Below the pieces are notes generated by a model. The model made no database searches and was not told the DNA's origin. It was given only the letters and a program-made list of their open reading frames with translations. From Oegoconia quadripuncta (Eukaryota > Arthropoda > Insecta > Lepidoptera > Autostichidae), in contig OX438755.1 in assembly GCA_949316235.1 (NCBI GenBank), positions 19,863,151 to 19,927,150 on the forward strand: a stretch of 64,000 nt of DNA. The letters are read 5' to 3'. Made by a program: the position numbers and the translations under genes. Shown here in pieces: positions 9,789 to 24,700 of this stretch; position 1 is the stretch's first letter, and every line of letters starts with the position of its first letter.

Positions 9789-12700
9789 GTAAGTCACCTT
9801 GTTCTACAGATTGATGAATGTGCCGTCTTTGTGCATCCCTACACACCCTGTTACAGCGATTCCTGAGAAGATGGTAATGGTTAAGTAAGTTTATGGGACA
9901 CTGACCGCATTTTATATGGGTACATAATAATAAGTATATATTTGGTGCTAACTTTCTATAACAAGTGTAGGGAGGATATTTTCGAAAAATTTTGAAATAT
10001 TTTCACTGACTGCTTGACTAAACCCTGTCAACCGAAGGGTAGAAGCACCGAAGAACACAATTACTGTAATCCAAGTTTTTAGGCGTGAAGAGTCTGGCCC
10101 GTTTTTAAATTTCTAATTTGAATACTTTCTTAAAGAGTTATTTGGAATAATGTCATTGCTTTACAACAAGAAGTTAATAATGTTTATAAATTTGTGTATA
10201 TGGTCAAGTTTTAGGGATTTATTTCAAAGAAATCAAAAAAATCTTTCCAACTCGTCATATCTGTTTAGATATGTTCAACAGGAATTAAACAGAGGTAGAT
10301 ATCATTGGCTATCCCAAATGCATCCCTGAATATATATCGAAATGGAATGGAATCATCGCTTTCATGCGAACTCTCAATTTAGCATTTACTATTGTGATTT
10401 CATTCCACAGGCGCAACGTCTTGGAACAACAGAGGTCCAATGGTTTAGACGACATGGGCCCCATCAAACCTTCTCTAGCTCTCTGTGTGTTCGGGGTCTT
10501 CGTTCTGGTTTACTTCTCGCTGTGGAAGGGAGTCAGGAGCGCTGGCAAGGTAAATAAACCCAGAAAATATCCTTCTTTTCGGAATGGAAAATTGAAAAAA
10601 TCATTGAAAATACTCGTTAGATGCGTTAATGATATATTTTGAAAACCTATAAATCTTTAGAAATGAAAAAGGTTGCTATCATCTTCTTCAAAAATGATTA
10701 AATCTACGAGTATCATTTATGTGTTTGAAACTTTTGTTTTCAATAGCTAGAGAAATGTAAAATGTTGAAATCTAAAAAGAAATAAAAAACTGACTGTTTT
10801 TATTTTCAATTTATATTCTTGTTCAATAACGATTAAAGAAGTAGAAGGAAGGTAAAAGCTCTTCCTAAGACAGCGTGCTTCACTTTCATCATCATATTTT
10901 TCTAACCTATTGCATTCATCTGATGTTTTTCGCGAAACAACTTAATCTCATATCTAGTAATCCCGTGCACAACCACACTTGTGTTGCAAATGTTTATGGA
11001 CGCGGTGACTACTTCCCATGAGGATGTCTGTCATTTAGATTGTTATTTATAATGGCAATGCTTCGGACCAGATAATCCGCTAACCTGACCTTCTACAGGT
11101 GGTCTGGGTGACAGCTCTGGCGCCTTACGTCGTGCTTCTGATCCTTCTCGCAAGAGGAGTGACGCTGCCTGGTGCCACGGAGGGCATACGTTACTACCTC
11201 ACCCCCGAGTGGCACAAGTTGCAGAATTCCAAGGTAATACATTCCCGCCGCTCATATTGAACATCTTGTGGCTCAGTTTGAAGTAAACCGTGCTGTGGGA
11301 GGGAAGGGATATGACAAGGAATGTTTCGATCAGTTATTGTGAGCTCATAAAGTGAACTTAGCGCAGAGATCCAATGAAATTACCTATTAGAACCATTACT
11401 ACCCAATCTTCAGAACAAATTGGCTACCCCTATGTTCAGACTAAACGAAGTTAATACATGATTTGTGGGACACTATATACGCTTTTATAACCTTATACCT
11501 GAGAATATCATTCATCTAACTGAGAAAACAATTTAAAGATTATGTCAAAAAAACATTAGCAAAAAAGGGTTATTATAAAATTAGTGACTACCTGAATGAC
11601 AAACACGCTTGCTGTACTTCGACCAGCTCCCCAAAATTATAAAATTGTATTAGTTATATACTTTATTTAAAAAAAAGGACAACAATGATCCTGTGGGTTT
11701 CTTGCGCCGCTTCTTTTCCCACAGATGAATTCCCTTTCCGAAGCGGTAGTAGCTTGGACATACCGACTGACAGATAAATGCAATAAACTTTTTTTTATTT
11801 CCAGTATTAGATTTAAATTGACATTCAACAAATGATATCATTTATCTTACGTTGAAATAAATGCTTGAAGTTTAAAGTTTCAGGGTGCTAACGCATCTGT
11901 AACCACTGCATATGAGGGAGCTGTCGACCTTGATTCCTTAATATCGGAAGAGCTACTTAGAAAATTCAAGACTTGACTAACATCAGTTTATTGTTCACAT
12001 ATCACATTACGGCTGCATAAAATGTTGTGGTCAATGAATAAAGAAAGGCTAAAGGTGAAATAAGACTACATTTCGTAAGAATAACACCAAGCAGAATGAT
12101 TGTTGCCGTCCAATATTTTTGTATGTGTTTCTGTAATATGCAAATATACGCTTTATCTGTCTATCTATATACTATAGAGGATAAAGTTTTGTCTGAGACT
12201 ACACCAGACTGGAGCAACAGACATCTGTAGGACTAAATCTGCTGCTACCTTAAGTCTTATGTTTAAAGAATACATCAAATTTCTACCACCAGGTCTGGAT
12301 CGACGCGGCATCTCAGATTTTCTTCTCCCTGGGCCCTGGCTTCGGAACCCTCCTAGCCTTGTCCAGTTACAACAAGTTCAACAATAACTGCTATAGGGAC
12401 GCCCTCATCACGTCTTCAATCAACTGTCTTACAAGCTTCCTTGCTGGATTCGTTATATTTTCGGTCTTAGGGTGAGTTAAACTATCTTTCTCAAATAACC
12501 TCTAACCGACTTCTTTCTAAATTATAATTTTTAGGAATTGGTACCCCAACTCCGTCCGTACCTACAAGCGGGATTTTCGCTGGACGATGTGTCTGACATA
12601 GAAATTACATCATGCTCAATATTGTTTAGAATAGATAAAATAAACATATTGTGTACTACAAAGATTCTTAGTTGGAAAGTATGTAAACAAGTTGTACTGT

Positions 12701-15700
12701 TTCTCAGATACATGGCCCACGTGCAGAACAAGAGCATAGAAGAGGTAGGCTTGGAAGGTCCAGGGCTGGTGTTCATCGTATACCCTGAGGCCATCGCAAC
12801 TATGACCGGTTCCGTTTTTTGGGCTATCATCTTCTTCTTAATGCTGATAACCCTGGGCTTGGATAGTACTTTCGGAGGTACTTACTTTGGATATTTCTAA
12901 CGTGTCGCCTTAACCGGAACCAATATGCTAGGAACAGTTGAGTTTACTAATAAATAACTTAGTAATAATCAAAAAAAAAAAGAATAATTTTCAACATTTT
13001 GACGTCTACTGGGCATAGATCTTTCTGAAAACGCATCATCCAATCACCACATTCAAAGGCGAAGATATGCCAGACCATGTTACCAAAAATACTTTTGTCT
13101 CTCTTCTATTTAAGAGCTATGCTCTTGTCGGTGGAGTCCTTTCATAATACTTTTATGTGTCTTTAATTATATTCTTTATTCGACAAACATCGCAACAAGA
13201 ATTTTTTACATATTTACAAAACTAATTAGTAAATACACATTTACAAATGAAAAAAAATTAATAAATATATAAAACACACATTTACAAATAAAAAAATTGT
13301 CCCAGATCTTGCTGAAACGGAAGGGTGCCTAAGAGGCTAAGTGCGTTTCCTCTTTGGACAGGAACTTAGCCTCAGAGTGAAATAGAAGCCAGCCTTCCGA
13401 TCATGGAGAAAATAAATATCCACTTTAATTATGCAAATGTGTTTGTACTTACGTTTCCTATTTAGATAGATAGCCGCCTTCTCAAAGTATTGTGGGGCTA
13501 ATCCCAGGACCTCCTGGCCATTGCTCATTGTGCATTGTGTCATTAGCCTCGATTCAGATTCTTCTTCAATTTAAGAGCTATGCTCTTGTCGGTGGAGTAA
13601 TGACCACGTCTCTCTACTTTCCGCCCTCGTTTTAACCTCTTGGTACGACACGACATTCGCCTTTTCTTTCACTTGGTCAAAGTAATTTCTAATTCTTTCA
13701 CTAGGTCTTCCCCTTCCTCTCTTTCCTACAATATTTCCCTCAATTATGTTCTTCAAAAAAATATCGTGTCGTATCAAGTGACCTACCATCTTTCCTCTTC
13801 GGTTCTCAACTGTGGCTAACAGGCATCTCTTCTCCTTTACCATCATTAACTCCTCTTCATTTGTTCTCTTCTCGGTCCAGCTTATTCCCTCCATTCGTCT
13901 CCAGCACCATTATATTAGTTATTCAGATATATATTTATTCATATTACAACCCATCGTTTACGTCAATATGATTTGTTGTTATAATTTGTATATAAAATAT
14001 AATACAATTTGGATTTCATATTTAATTTTTCTAACAATTAAACAATTTTAACAGTATTAATCTATTTATATTTTACAATTGTAGTGGAAGCTCAATTAAC
14101 TCGGTTACACTACATAAATATTTATCTAGGAGCCAATCTTTGAATCATCAACCTTTAAATTCTTCCTATGTGTTTTGATGGCTTCGTCTCCAGCCATCCC
14201 AATAACCTAACTTTCAAGCTTTTTGCCACCTTATTACATCACTTGGCCTTCTGCTACTCCACGCTCACTGCCTTTAAGCGCAATCCGAGCACTCTACCTC
14301 CTTCCCCATAAAATTTACTATAGCGACGTGTATAAGTACATTTCAATGGCTATACAGTACTCCCATTCACCGAGGAAGTGGGAAACTTCTTTTTCTTACT
14401 TACATACTTTATTTCTTTCATTACTCGGGTGTTTACGTCGTGATCTGTGTCCAAATATAAATATATCTTTGCACATACACACAGCACCATCCAGTTCCAC
14501 ACTAAGCAACTAGGCTTGTATTATAGATACCAGATGGTTGATAAGCTACACTAATACTTTTTTTTTTTGAAAATAAATACATATATAAATGAAAAACATC
14601 CATAACTCGGGTACACATGTCTGTATTCATCATACAAACATATGCCCCTAGCGGGATGCGAACCCGCGACCTTTTGGTATAGCAACAGAGTTTCTAAACA
14701 CTACACCAAACAGGTCGTCAAAGTCGCAATAGTGTCAGGTAAGGCACCGCCTACCTTCAGTAGGGGCATTTAGTATCACTGTGAATCCTAGTTCATAAAA
14801 GTTATAGTGGGAAGAGTATGGAGGCGGAATTGATGGTATAACCTATTAGCTTGTAACCAACTGTGATCTTTTCAGGCTTGGAAGCGGTGACGACAGCTCT
14901 ATGTGACGAGTACCCACGGGCTCTAGGCCGGCATCGGGAGATCTTTGTGGGTTTCCTGTTGCTCTTCATCTACATCTGCGCCCTGCCTACCACCACCTAT
15001 GTAAGACTAAAATCGTGTCTCATGCCGTGTGATTTTGCCATAATAAGAGTAACCCAGTGTTACACATCTCAAAAGAATCTGTATGGAATGGGCAACTTTT
15101 TGTGATACGTGGTCAACTTTCTCTAGTACATTTTTTTCCCATGGCAATCGCTTGAAAATTGAGTGAAATTTTTGGCAGACCAATGTCTTTGTATTCAATC
15201 TTTTTTTTTGTAGGAATCATGTCTGCTATCGACATAAAAGTATTAAAACATGAAAGTCACATGCTCGAACAAACATCGTGAAAAAAAAATTAAGCTGATA
15301 GCTTTGCTAGTTTTCTTTTAAAAAATTTTTTTGTATAAGCACTATTCGATAATATGAAAATGTAAAAAATTGATCATAACTTTTGAACCGTCAAAAATGG
15401 CACCGACATTCATAGGGTTAAAAAGTTTGGGAATGACCTTCCCCATGCCCCTGTTCGATTTGATCCATACTTCCAGGGACACCCTGTATAGTACTCGGTT
15501 TGGTTGGTGGTAGGGCACATTAAATGTCCGCCTGGCTAGCTACCATCATCTTATCTAAATCTGCCGCCAAACAGCAATGTTAATAGCACTGTTGTGTTCC
15601 GGTTGTCAGAGATAAGATAGACCGTCCCCTAAATAAGATGGGGTTTCCGGGTCAGTACGCTACCACCTTCGGCCTCATCTTCATTTAACATCAGGTGTGA

Positions 15701-18700
15701 TTGAGGTCAAGTGTCAAATCCCCCAACTTTAATGTATTCATGGCCCTCCCCTGTTCTCTGTCAGTAGTAAGGGTGGCTGCTAACTGAACTGCGAATGAAC
15801 AGCGCTGAGGGTTTCTACCCACAGCACATGCTGAGTCTGGACCATTTCGTTGCCCCTGATATGGGTCACGTCTCCTGATATTAGTTTTAACTGTGTACCA
15901 ACCCAGTATTCTATATTGTATGTGTATTATGTAGGTTAAGTGCCTTGTGTCATGGTCGATGAATAAATGTATTCTATTCTAACTCTAACAATCACTACAA
16001 TTTGCAATTTTGACTCGATTCGTATTAGTCCACATAGCGAAACTTGAAATAAGCAGAGAGCTGTTCCCAAAATATCGACACTTCCGCGTGTCGTTAATCG
16101 CGTGGTGGTACCGATCATTCATCATCATAATATCAGCCACAGAACGTCCACTGCTGGCCATAGGCCTCGCCCATAGAATTTCTGAGTGACCGGTTTGGAA
16201 ACGTTTATCGTCGACTCAGGTACGTGATCAGCAAGGGTAGCATGACCACACGCGATTTATTTATTAGGATCACCTACAGCACATACGTTTTACATTGGTG
16301 AAAATAATTATAACAAAGTAGTGTTCTAATATATGTTCTAATATTATGTGAACACAGCATTCACAAGGCTACAGAAATACACAAAATTATTAATACGCGA
16401 GATATGTCGACAATGCTTTGAGCGGATTTTGTTTACAGCAGAAAGTACAATGACAACTGGTTATCGTCTAAATAGTCTCCTCGCGATATAGTTTAACACA
16501 CGTTATATCGCGCGCATGTCTCAAAATACAGCTGTACGATCTTATGTCGCTCATTTTGACAGATGACAGCGATAAAATGTGTGATAAATACGTGCGACAC
16601 ATTGGTGTAGTGGATAGTGACCCTATCAACGAAACCAACGGTTGCGGGTTCGAATCCTGCGAGGGGTAAATGTTTGTGTGATGAATACGAACATTTATTC
16701 CCGAGTCTTGGATGTTTATATAAATACAAATATTTATGTATGTTTATCCGTTATCTAGTATCCATAGAGCACAAGCTTTGCTTAGTTTGGGACTAGATGA
16801 TTGGTGTAAGTGTCCGAAATAAATAATACTCTCAATAAATTTAAAGATACTATAAATCAGAAATAGTATTAACAAAGCACATTATAAAATATCAGACTAT
16901 TTAGATGATAATCATCCCTGGATATAATCAGATCGTTCGCATGCCAGGCTATTTCACAATTAATAATGAAATATAAAAACCTTTATGTAAAATCAAAGCC
17001 TGATTTTAAAAGAGCGGGAAAATTGCATTTTGAACAAGCAGTAGCTTAAAAAAATGTAAAATGGACTATTTCAAGTGTACTCTGTGTTAGGTACAGTATT
17101 TACGGTACGGTACGGTACGGTGATTGCTTTCCATCTGGTGACCCGCATGCTCGTTTGCCGCCCTCTCATATATATAAAAAAATACTTATATATCATTTGT
17201 AGTTTCTATAGGATATTTAAATGTACCTTCCTTATTTAAACAATAAAGCGTATTTGATTGACTGATTAATCGTTCTTATTTTTCGGATCTCTGTGTTGCA
17301 AAATACGAGGATCTACTTAGTTAAACTGTGTACCGAACATTAGTGCCTTCGATTTCCTGTTTGGGCTTAAGAAGGAACAATCCCGGGAAGTTGTTTATAC
17401 TTACATTGAGTCAGCGTTATGTTAATGCGTTGTGTTGAGACTGATAACTGCGATTCCCTCTGATTTCAATTCCATGGGTCCTCATACGCTCACAGGGGAA
17501 TTTCAATTGGAGAATATATTGACGTGAAATTGAAATAATATGACTCATCACAATAATTTTACTGTCCAAATTGTAGTCACCTTTTTTTATTTATCAATCA
17601 ATCAATCAAATACGCTTTATTGTTTAAATAAGGAAGGTACATTTAAATATCTTATAGAAACTACAAATTAGGCGGCCTTATCGCTTACAGCGATCTCTTC
17701 CAGGCAAACCTATCATCACGGAATTCAATACGAGTAATTAAGTGGGTTAGCACAAATAATTTCCTAATTGTTAAGTACATCTGAAAGTTATTTATCTTTG
17801 TGTTATGTTTCTTAGTGTTGTGAAATGTAAAGAATATTTTATTTTGTTGACTTTAAGTGACATAACATTTGTCAAGGTTCAACGTAGACAACATTGGGTT
17901 TACGATTCGGAGGTCGCGGGTTCGATCCCCAACGGGGTACATGTTTAAGTACTCCGTTTGGTTGGTGGTAGGGTCAATTGTCCGCCTGGCTAGCTACCAC
18001 CATCTTATCTAAATCTGCCGCCAAGCAGCAATGTTAATAGCATTGTAGTGTTCCGATTGTCAGAGATAAGATAGCCAGTCCCCCATGTGTGTTGGGGTTT
18101 CCGGGTCAGTACGCTTCCACCTTCGACCTCATCTTCACTGAACATGTGTGTGGTGAGGTCAAGTTTCAGCCCGTTATGCATAAAAAAAAATCTGTGCCCA
18201 CACCGCAAATGAAACACCTAACAAATATAAACAGAGCGAACGTCAAACTAAACGCGAACCGTCCCATACATTACCGGCACCTTATCTCCTCCAATGTATT
18301 CCGCTGCATAATTCATCAGCACTTAAGGGGATGACCACACTCCACACATTCGTAGACAGATAGCGGGGAGCGTTACGCATTGATTTCTGTTGTTGTCTTT
18401 TCAATTTGCTGTTATATTACGGGGTTCTCGTCGCGGCTTCGACCCCCGGGGCAGTATAATATTAATTCTGTGTCCGGGGTTCAGTTTCCGGCTTTGCATA
18501 TTTATATTTAACTAAATCAAGGATGCATTTCGGGGAATGTGCGTTGGAATTACATAATCTTATTCCACCGTCACCCTTCCATCTTCGGACCACTAGGCGT
18601 GGGGAGGGATTCCACCCGCATATAGTTAATATACCGAACATTCGCACTAAGAAGTTCGATTCTTCATTCATCATCCGAACAGCCAAGGCATGGAACTCCC

Positions 18701-21700
18701 TTCCGGCGTCAGTCTTTCCTGAATCCTGAAACCTTAGAATCTTCAAGAGCAGAGTGAATAGGCATTTACTAGGATCGCGCGCAGCATGCTTCATCTTTGA
18801 CCACATCGTCAGTTTCCATCAGGTGAGATTGTGGTCAAACGCGAATCCAGTCAGTCATAAAAAAAAAAAAATCACCGGCATAATTCAAAACTATAGACAA
18901 CTTTGTAACGAGACGCCATGCGACTCGTTGGTTCCCTTTTTGCAGTATTCTCCTTGTTTGTTTCTTTTTCCGTTAAGTCATAATATTTTAAATTCAAAAT
19001 TTGAACTCTGCCTGTTCTCTCTCTTTCAGTGTAGCTTTTTGCTTAGTTAGTTCATAATTTGCCGTTGAAGAGAGTGGACGTATACTTTTCTGTTATTTTT
19101 GATTCTATTTTATTCAGTATATACAGTATAAAGTATTTCAAGTTATTTGTGTATGTGATACCCTTAAAAATAAAAAATTGTCACTGACAACGATTTACAA
19201 GTTTTCCGCCGGCTCATCTTCATTTTCTAAATACTATGGCCTACTTCTGGACATCCTCTACAGCATCTGCCTGGGAATAGTGCTTCAACTTCTAAACCTA
19301 ACACAATTGAAAACTTTGTGATATAGATAATGGGCTTACTTGGCATCTTTGTATTAAATTTAAATTGGGAGAATTGACTCCTGATATCAGAGATAAGATA
19401 GCCAGTCCCGCAAATGTATTGGGGTTTCCGGGTCAGTACGCTTCCACCTTCGACCTCATCTTCAACATCAGGTGTGATTGAGGTCAAGTACGAACCTGAA
19501 GTGCATAAAAAAATAAATACACATTGGTTTAACCTAGTTTAGGCGTCAGAAACTTCATAGGAGCTTGTAATAATTTAGTATGTCAATAAAGAGATTATTA
19601 TTTAGGGGAAGAATTCAACAAACTAAATCTAATAAATACATACATAACATACACTCGAAAAACATTACCCTCCTTCCTTGAGCAGTCGGGTAAAGATCAG
19701 ATCGGGTTGTGAGCCATCTCGCCCGCTTCGAAACTGGACCACTGGCCAGTTGATGATTTTTAAAAATTCCAATGGTCGATTGGCTCAAGAGTTTCATGAC
19801 ACGGGCCGGGTGAATTAATTCAAAGAGCTATTGTATACGCTTTTTCAATAAGGTTCCTGTTGATATACAAAATCTTCCTCTCAATAAATTTAAAGATACT
19901 AGAAAACAGAAACTTATTAAGAAAGCATATTATGAAATATCAGATTATTTAGATGATAAACATTCATGGAGATAACCAGCCCGTTCGCATAACCAGGCTA
20001 TTTAATAATGAAATATTATAATATAAAATAATAATTAATAATTTTGTAATATAAAAACCTTATTTTTTGAGTTTCTTGCTTGTTCTTCTCAGGGGAAAAT
20101 TGCCTTTTGAACAAGCAGTAGCTTTAAAAATGTAAAATCTGACTATTTTAAGTGTGCCCTGTGTACCTACAAAATAAAGCATTTTTGATTTTAACGTTTT
20201 TGGCGTTAACGTTAACTAGGATATGATTGAAATCGGTGAAGCGATAAACTTTTGCAGAGCTAAACATCATCAAAATGTCTTCTCCAGGGCGGCGTGTACC
20301 TGGTGGACCTTCTCAACGTTTACGGGCCGGGTCTGGCCATCCTTTTCGTGGTGTTTGCGGAGGCTGCCGGCGTCTGCTGGGTGTACGGTGTGGACCGGTT
20401 CTCCGAGGACGTGAGGACTATGCTGGGCCATTCACCAGGCTGGTTCTGGAGGGCTTGCTGGTCGTACATCAGGTAAGTATCTCCCCTAAATTTATCACAT
20501 AAGCGAAAACAAGGTTACTACTATCACTTGATAGTCAACTGAATAGTACTGGCAGAATAGCTCAGGTATTTCTTCATTTCCATAGCCCCATTTCACCAGC
20601 TCGTCAACTGCATCGTTACCATTGTTGTTTGTATGTGGATTTTGGTGCATGCCTCTGACATGGCTTAGTGACATATAGGTATTAATACTGAAATTGCAGT
20701 TAGGGTCAGGATGGCTGGTCACCACTCGTATTCAGCTTCGAAATGGTTCTAGAGAGTTGCTACCTAGTTGCTACTAGTTGCTACCATTCGTTAAATAGTT
20801 GCTACCTACGCATTTTGGAAGCTATACTAGTTTTTGCATTTTAATGTCAGGATGGCTGATCACCTATCCGGTGAACACAAACTGAGCACTTGAATCGTTT
20901 TTTTTTTTCATCAGTAGTTGCTACCAGATTGCTACCTTCAGATAGCAAGATGTAGGGTTTGTAGGACTCATCGACTGTCTGGAAGTATGAGGATGGAAAA
21001 GTTTTACCTTACTTGAAGAGATCGCAGTCATCATCATAAACAGCCGTACATGCCCCCACTATTGGGGCCCAGCCTCCTCTCACGGGTGAGGGTATGGGCC
21101 ATAATCCACCACGTGCGGATGTGTGTCAGACTAGTGGCCGCCTGACAGTCAGAGTTTTAAGCCGCCCCCGTAGGCCACCGACTTGGCTTAACCGGACTGA
21201 CCGTACCAGACATTGCTTAACTTCGCTAACGAAAACGAAGACGTGTGACATGTCGCGAAGTGCTTCGTTCGGATTGAGATCGTAGTAGTGGCTATTATTA
21301 TGCCCTTGCATTCCGATTTTGAGAACCCAATGGTGTAGCTACGTAGAATAAAGGTTTGTATATTTAGGTCCACTCAGAATCGTCCAGTTCGTGACCTTGT
21401 TTTGGATCTGCCTATTAAGATTCTTAGTTCTCTTAGATTATTTCTTTTAATTTGTTAAACTTTTTGCAATAGGCCTCAAACACTAGGAGCATGACATAAA
21501 CGTTTATGTCCCGTGAAATAATATTTGTCCTGCTCATTCGTTGGGACGAAATATACAACTATACCACGCTCACGTCGCGTCGCGCGCGATGGACGATGTC
21601 ATGCTCCGAGGGCAGATGATTATCCGTGGATCCACTTTATTATTTTATGGTTCCCCTGAACTTTAGAGATTTACAACACTTTGCAACAACGAATTAGACC

Positions 21701-24700
21701 GCAGGTTTATTTTTTGCAGTGGTATCATTTTATTTGTAACCTAAGACACAAATAGAAGAAAGTCATAAGTTTCAAGCCTATCTGTATATCAGAACCAATT
21801 TTTTTTTAATATAATGGAAAGCAATCACCGCCGCCCATGAACACCCGCAACACCAAAAGGGTCACAGATGCGTTGCCCGCCTTTGAGGAAGGTGTAGGCT
21901 CGTTTCTTGAAGGTTCCAATGTCGTACTCATTCGGGAATACCGCTGCAGGAAGTCCGTACCACAGGGTGGTCGTACGTGGTAGGAAGTTTCTTGAGAAAC
22001 GTACAGTGGTAGACTTCCACTTGACAAAGGCTTTTTATTTTCGAAAGCTGGTAGTTGCGTGGTGGTTTTTAGCCATGTTTGATGGTAAGCGGATAAGCCA
22101 TTCCGAAGATTAACTAACATAGCTTTACCATAGTGGGATTATTTATCTGGATGATCTCTTGATTGCTTCTCCTTCATGTGTACTTTCGGCACATAAAAGA
22201 ATAGAACCGCCTCCGTGGCTCAATGTAAACAACATTGGGTTTACATTTCGGAGGTCGCGTGTTCGTTCCCCAGCGGGGTACATATTTAGTACTAAATAAT
22301 ATAAAATAATAATTTTGTAATATAAAAACATTTTTTTAAAAGAGCGACCCCACGAGTTTCTTGCTTGTTCTTCTCAGGGAAAAATTGCCTTTTGAACAAG
22401 CAGTAGCTTTAAAAATGTAAAATCTGACTATTTTAAGTGTACCCTGTGTACCTACAAAATAAAGCATTTTTTGATTTTGATTTTACTCGGTTTGGTTGGT
22501 GGTAGGGTATATTAAATGTCCGCCTGGCTAGCTACCACCATCTTATCTAAATCTGCCGCCACACAGCAATGTTAATAGCATTGTTGTGTTCCGGTTGTCA
22601 GAGATAAGATAGCCAGTCCCCCAATTAAGATGGGGTTTCCGGGTCAGTACGCTACCACCTTCGGCTTCATCTTCACTTAACATCAGGTGTGATTGAAGGC
22701 AAGTGCTAACCCGTTGTGGTTAAAAAAAAAAGAAGCAACCCGTCTCTTCCCTTGGGTGTCATAAAAGGTGGCTAAGGGACTTTCCATCAAGAATATCTAT
22801 AGATTTGCTCGTTGTACCGGCGATGGGTTTACCGTGTCTCGTGTGCATTACGGCATATTTCGAAAGGTAAACCGTCGATATTGTGGATCATTAAATTTCC
22901 AAACATTATATTTGGAACACCCAAACGCTATATGTTGGGATATCTCTTACAACCCCATTTGGGATAAAGGTCGTGACGTTATGTATGTATGTTTAACTTA
23001 TCATGAAATAGGTATTCTTAATTAACAATTTTGTTAATGAATATGAGAAAAAATAGTGATAAACATGATGTCAATACATGAAATAAAGATAAACTTGCAG
23101 GTCACATAAGTCGTCTCCGCAAAGTCAGTAATTCATTCAAAGGGCTTATGTATACGCTTTTTCAATAAGTTTCCTGTTGATATACAAAATCTTCCTTTCA
23201 ATAAATTTAAAGATACTATAAAACAGAAACATATTAACAAAGCCTATTATAAAATATCAGATTATTTAGATGATAAACAATCATAGACATAACCAGCCCG
23301 TTCGCATAACCAGGCTATTTCACAATTAATAATGAAATATTATAATATAAAATAATAATTAATAATGTTGTAATATAAAAACCTTTTATTTAAAAGAGCA
23401 ACCTTTCGAGTTTCTTGCTTGTTCTTCTCAATGGTTAATTGGCTTTTGAGCAAGCAGTACCTTTAAAAATGTAAAATCCCACCAAAAACATTCTGTAAAA
23501 AACTAGCCAAATCTCGATGGAGCTGCTTGATTATCTCTAAAAATTAATGAAATCTATACAAACTCGTGCCAAGTGTAAGGTTCCTTACTGCGATTTCTTT
23601 ATTATTATAGTTAATGTTGTGTGACTTGGCCGTTGAAGGGTACACAGGGGTACAAAACCAGGTGCTCCATGACACCATTGCACCAATCTGTCGCCAGAAC
23701 CGCTATTAATGTTATTAATTATGTTATTAAGAATGTTCAACGGCAAACTATTAGCGAATAATCTGTGTGGCGTTTACATAACATTCTTTATACGTTAGTG
23801 GCTTTATCAAGCCTACAATTGACTGGTTATTGAATCAACGTTTTCCAAGTGGCAATTTTCCATCGTCAATGCGTAGCGGTTCTGGCGACAGATTGGTGCA
23901 ATGGTGTCATGGAGCACCTGGTTTTGTACCCCTGTGTACCCTTCAACGGCCAAGTCACACAACATTAACTATAATAATAAAGAAATCGCAGTAAGGAACC
24001 TTACACTTGGCACGACTTTGTATAGATTTCATTAATTTTTAGAGATAATCAAGCAGCTCCATCGAGACTTGGCTAGTTTTTTACAGAATGTTTTTGGTGG
24101 GATTTCACTTCTTTTTGTAGAAACGTGGCCATATTATATATATGCCCACGTTTCTACAAATATACTTGATACTGAAAGTTGAGTCAGTTCTACCATACAC
24201 CAAGAAAGATATTGAATGGAAGAGACAAGACCCGTCTTTGGGCATACCAACTACTTGGTAGCCACTAAGTTCATCGTCGTCTTTTAATATTATCGACATT
24301 TTTTACGATAATTATTATCTTGCGAAATCAAACACAATTAAACTCAACGACCTTTAGTATATGGACAACAAATCAGAAATACCGATAATATTTAGACTAA
24401 AACCTACTTATATCTTTAAGACTTCTTTTGTCTTAATAAAAAAAACTTAAACAAAATATTACTCTGCCTACTCAATCTATACAAACTATAAGCAAAACGT
24501 TAACTCTTAATTATTAGACAAGTGTCAATATAATTAATTATCAATGAACTTTCTACCAAAGGTGCTACCTACCTACTACTGAAATACAGCTAAATTAATG
24601 ATATTTTTAAACGAAACGAAGTAATATCTAACTAAATAAACTAAACTAGAATACTAGAAAAGTACTTATAAACACGAACACGATTCGAAGTACTGCCTAA

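Noticed and set aside
18005..18217. Open frames within SINE-A copies
   Set aside because: SINEs do not code; the same frames recur in every copy.
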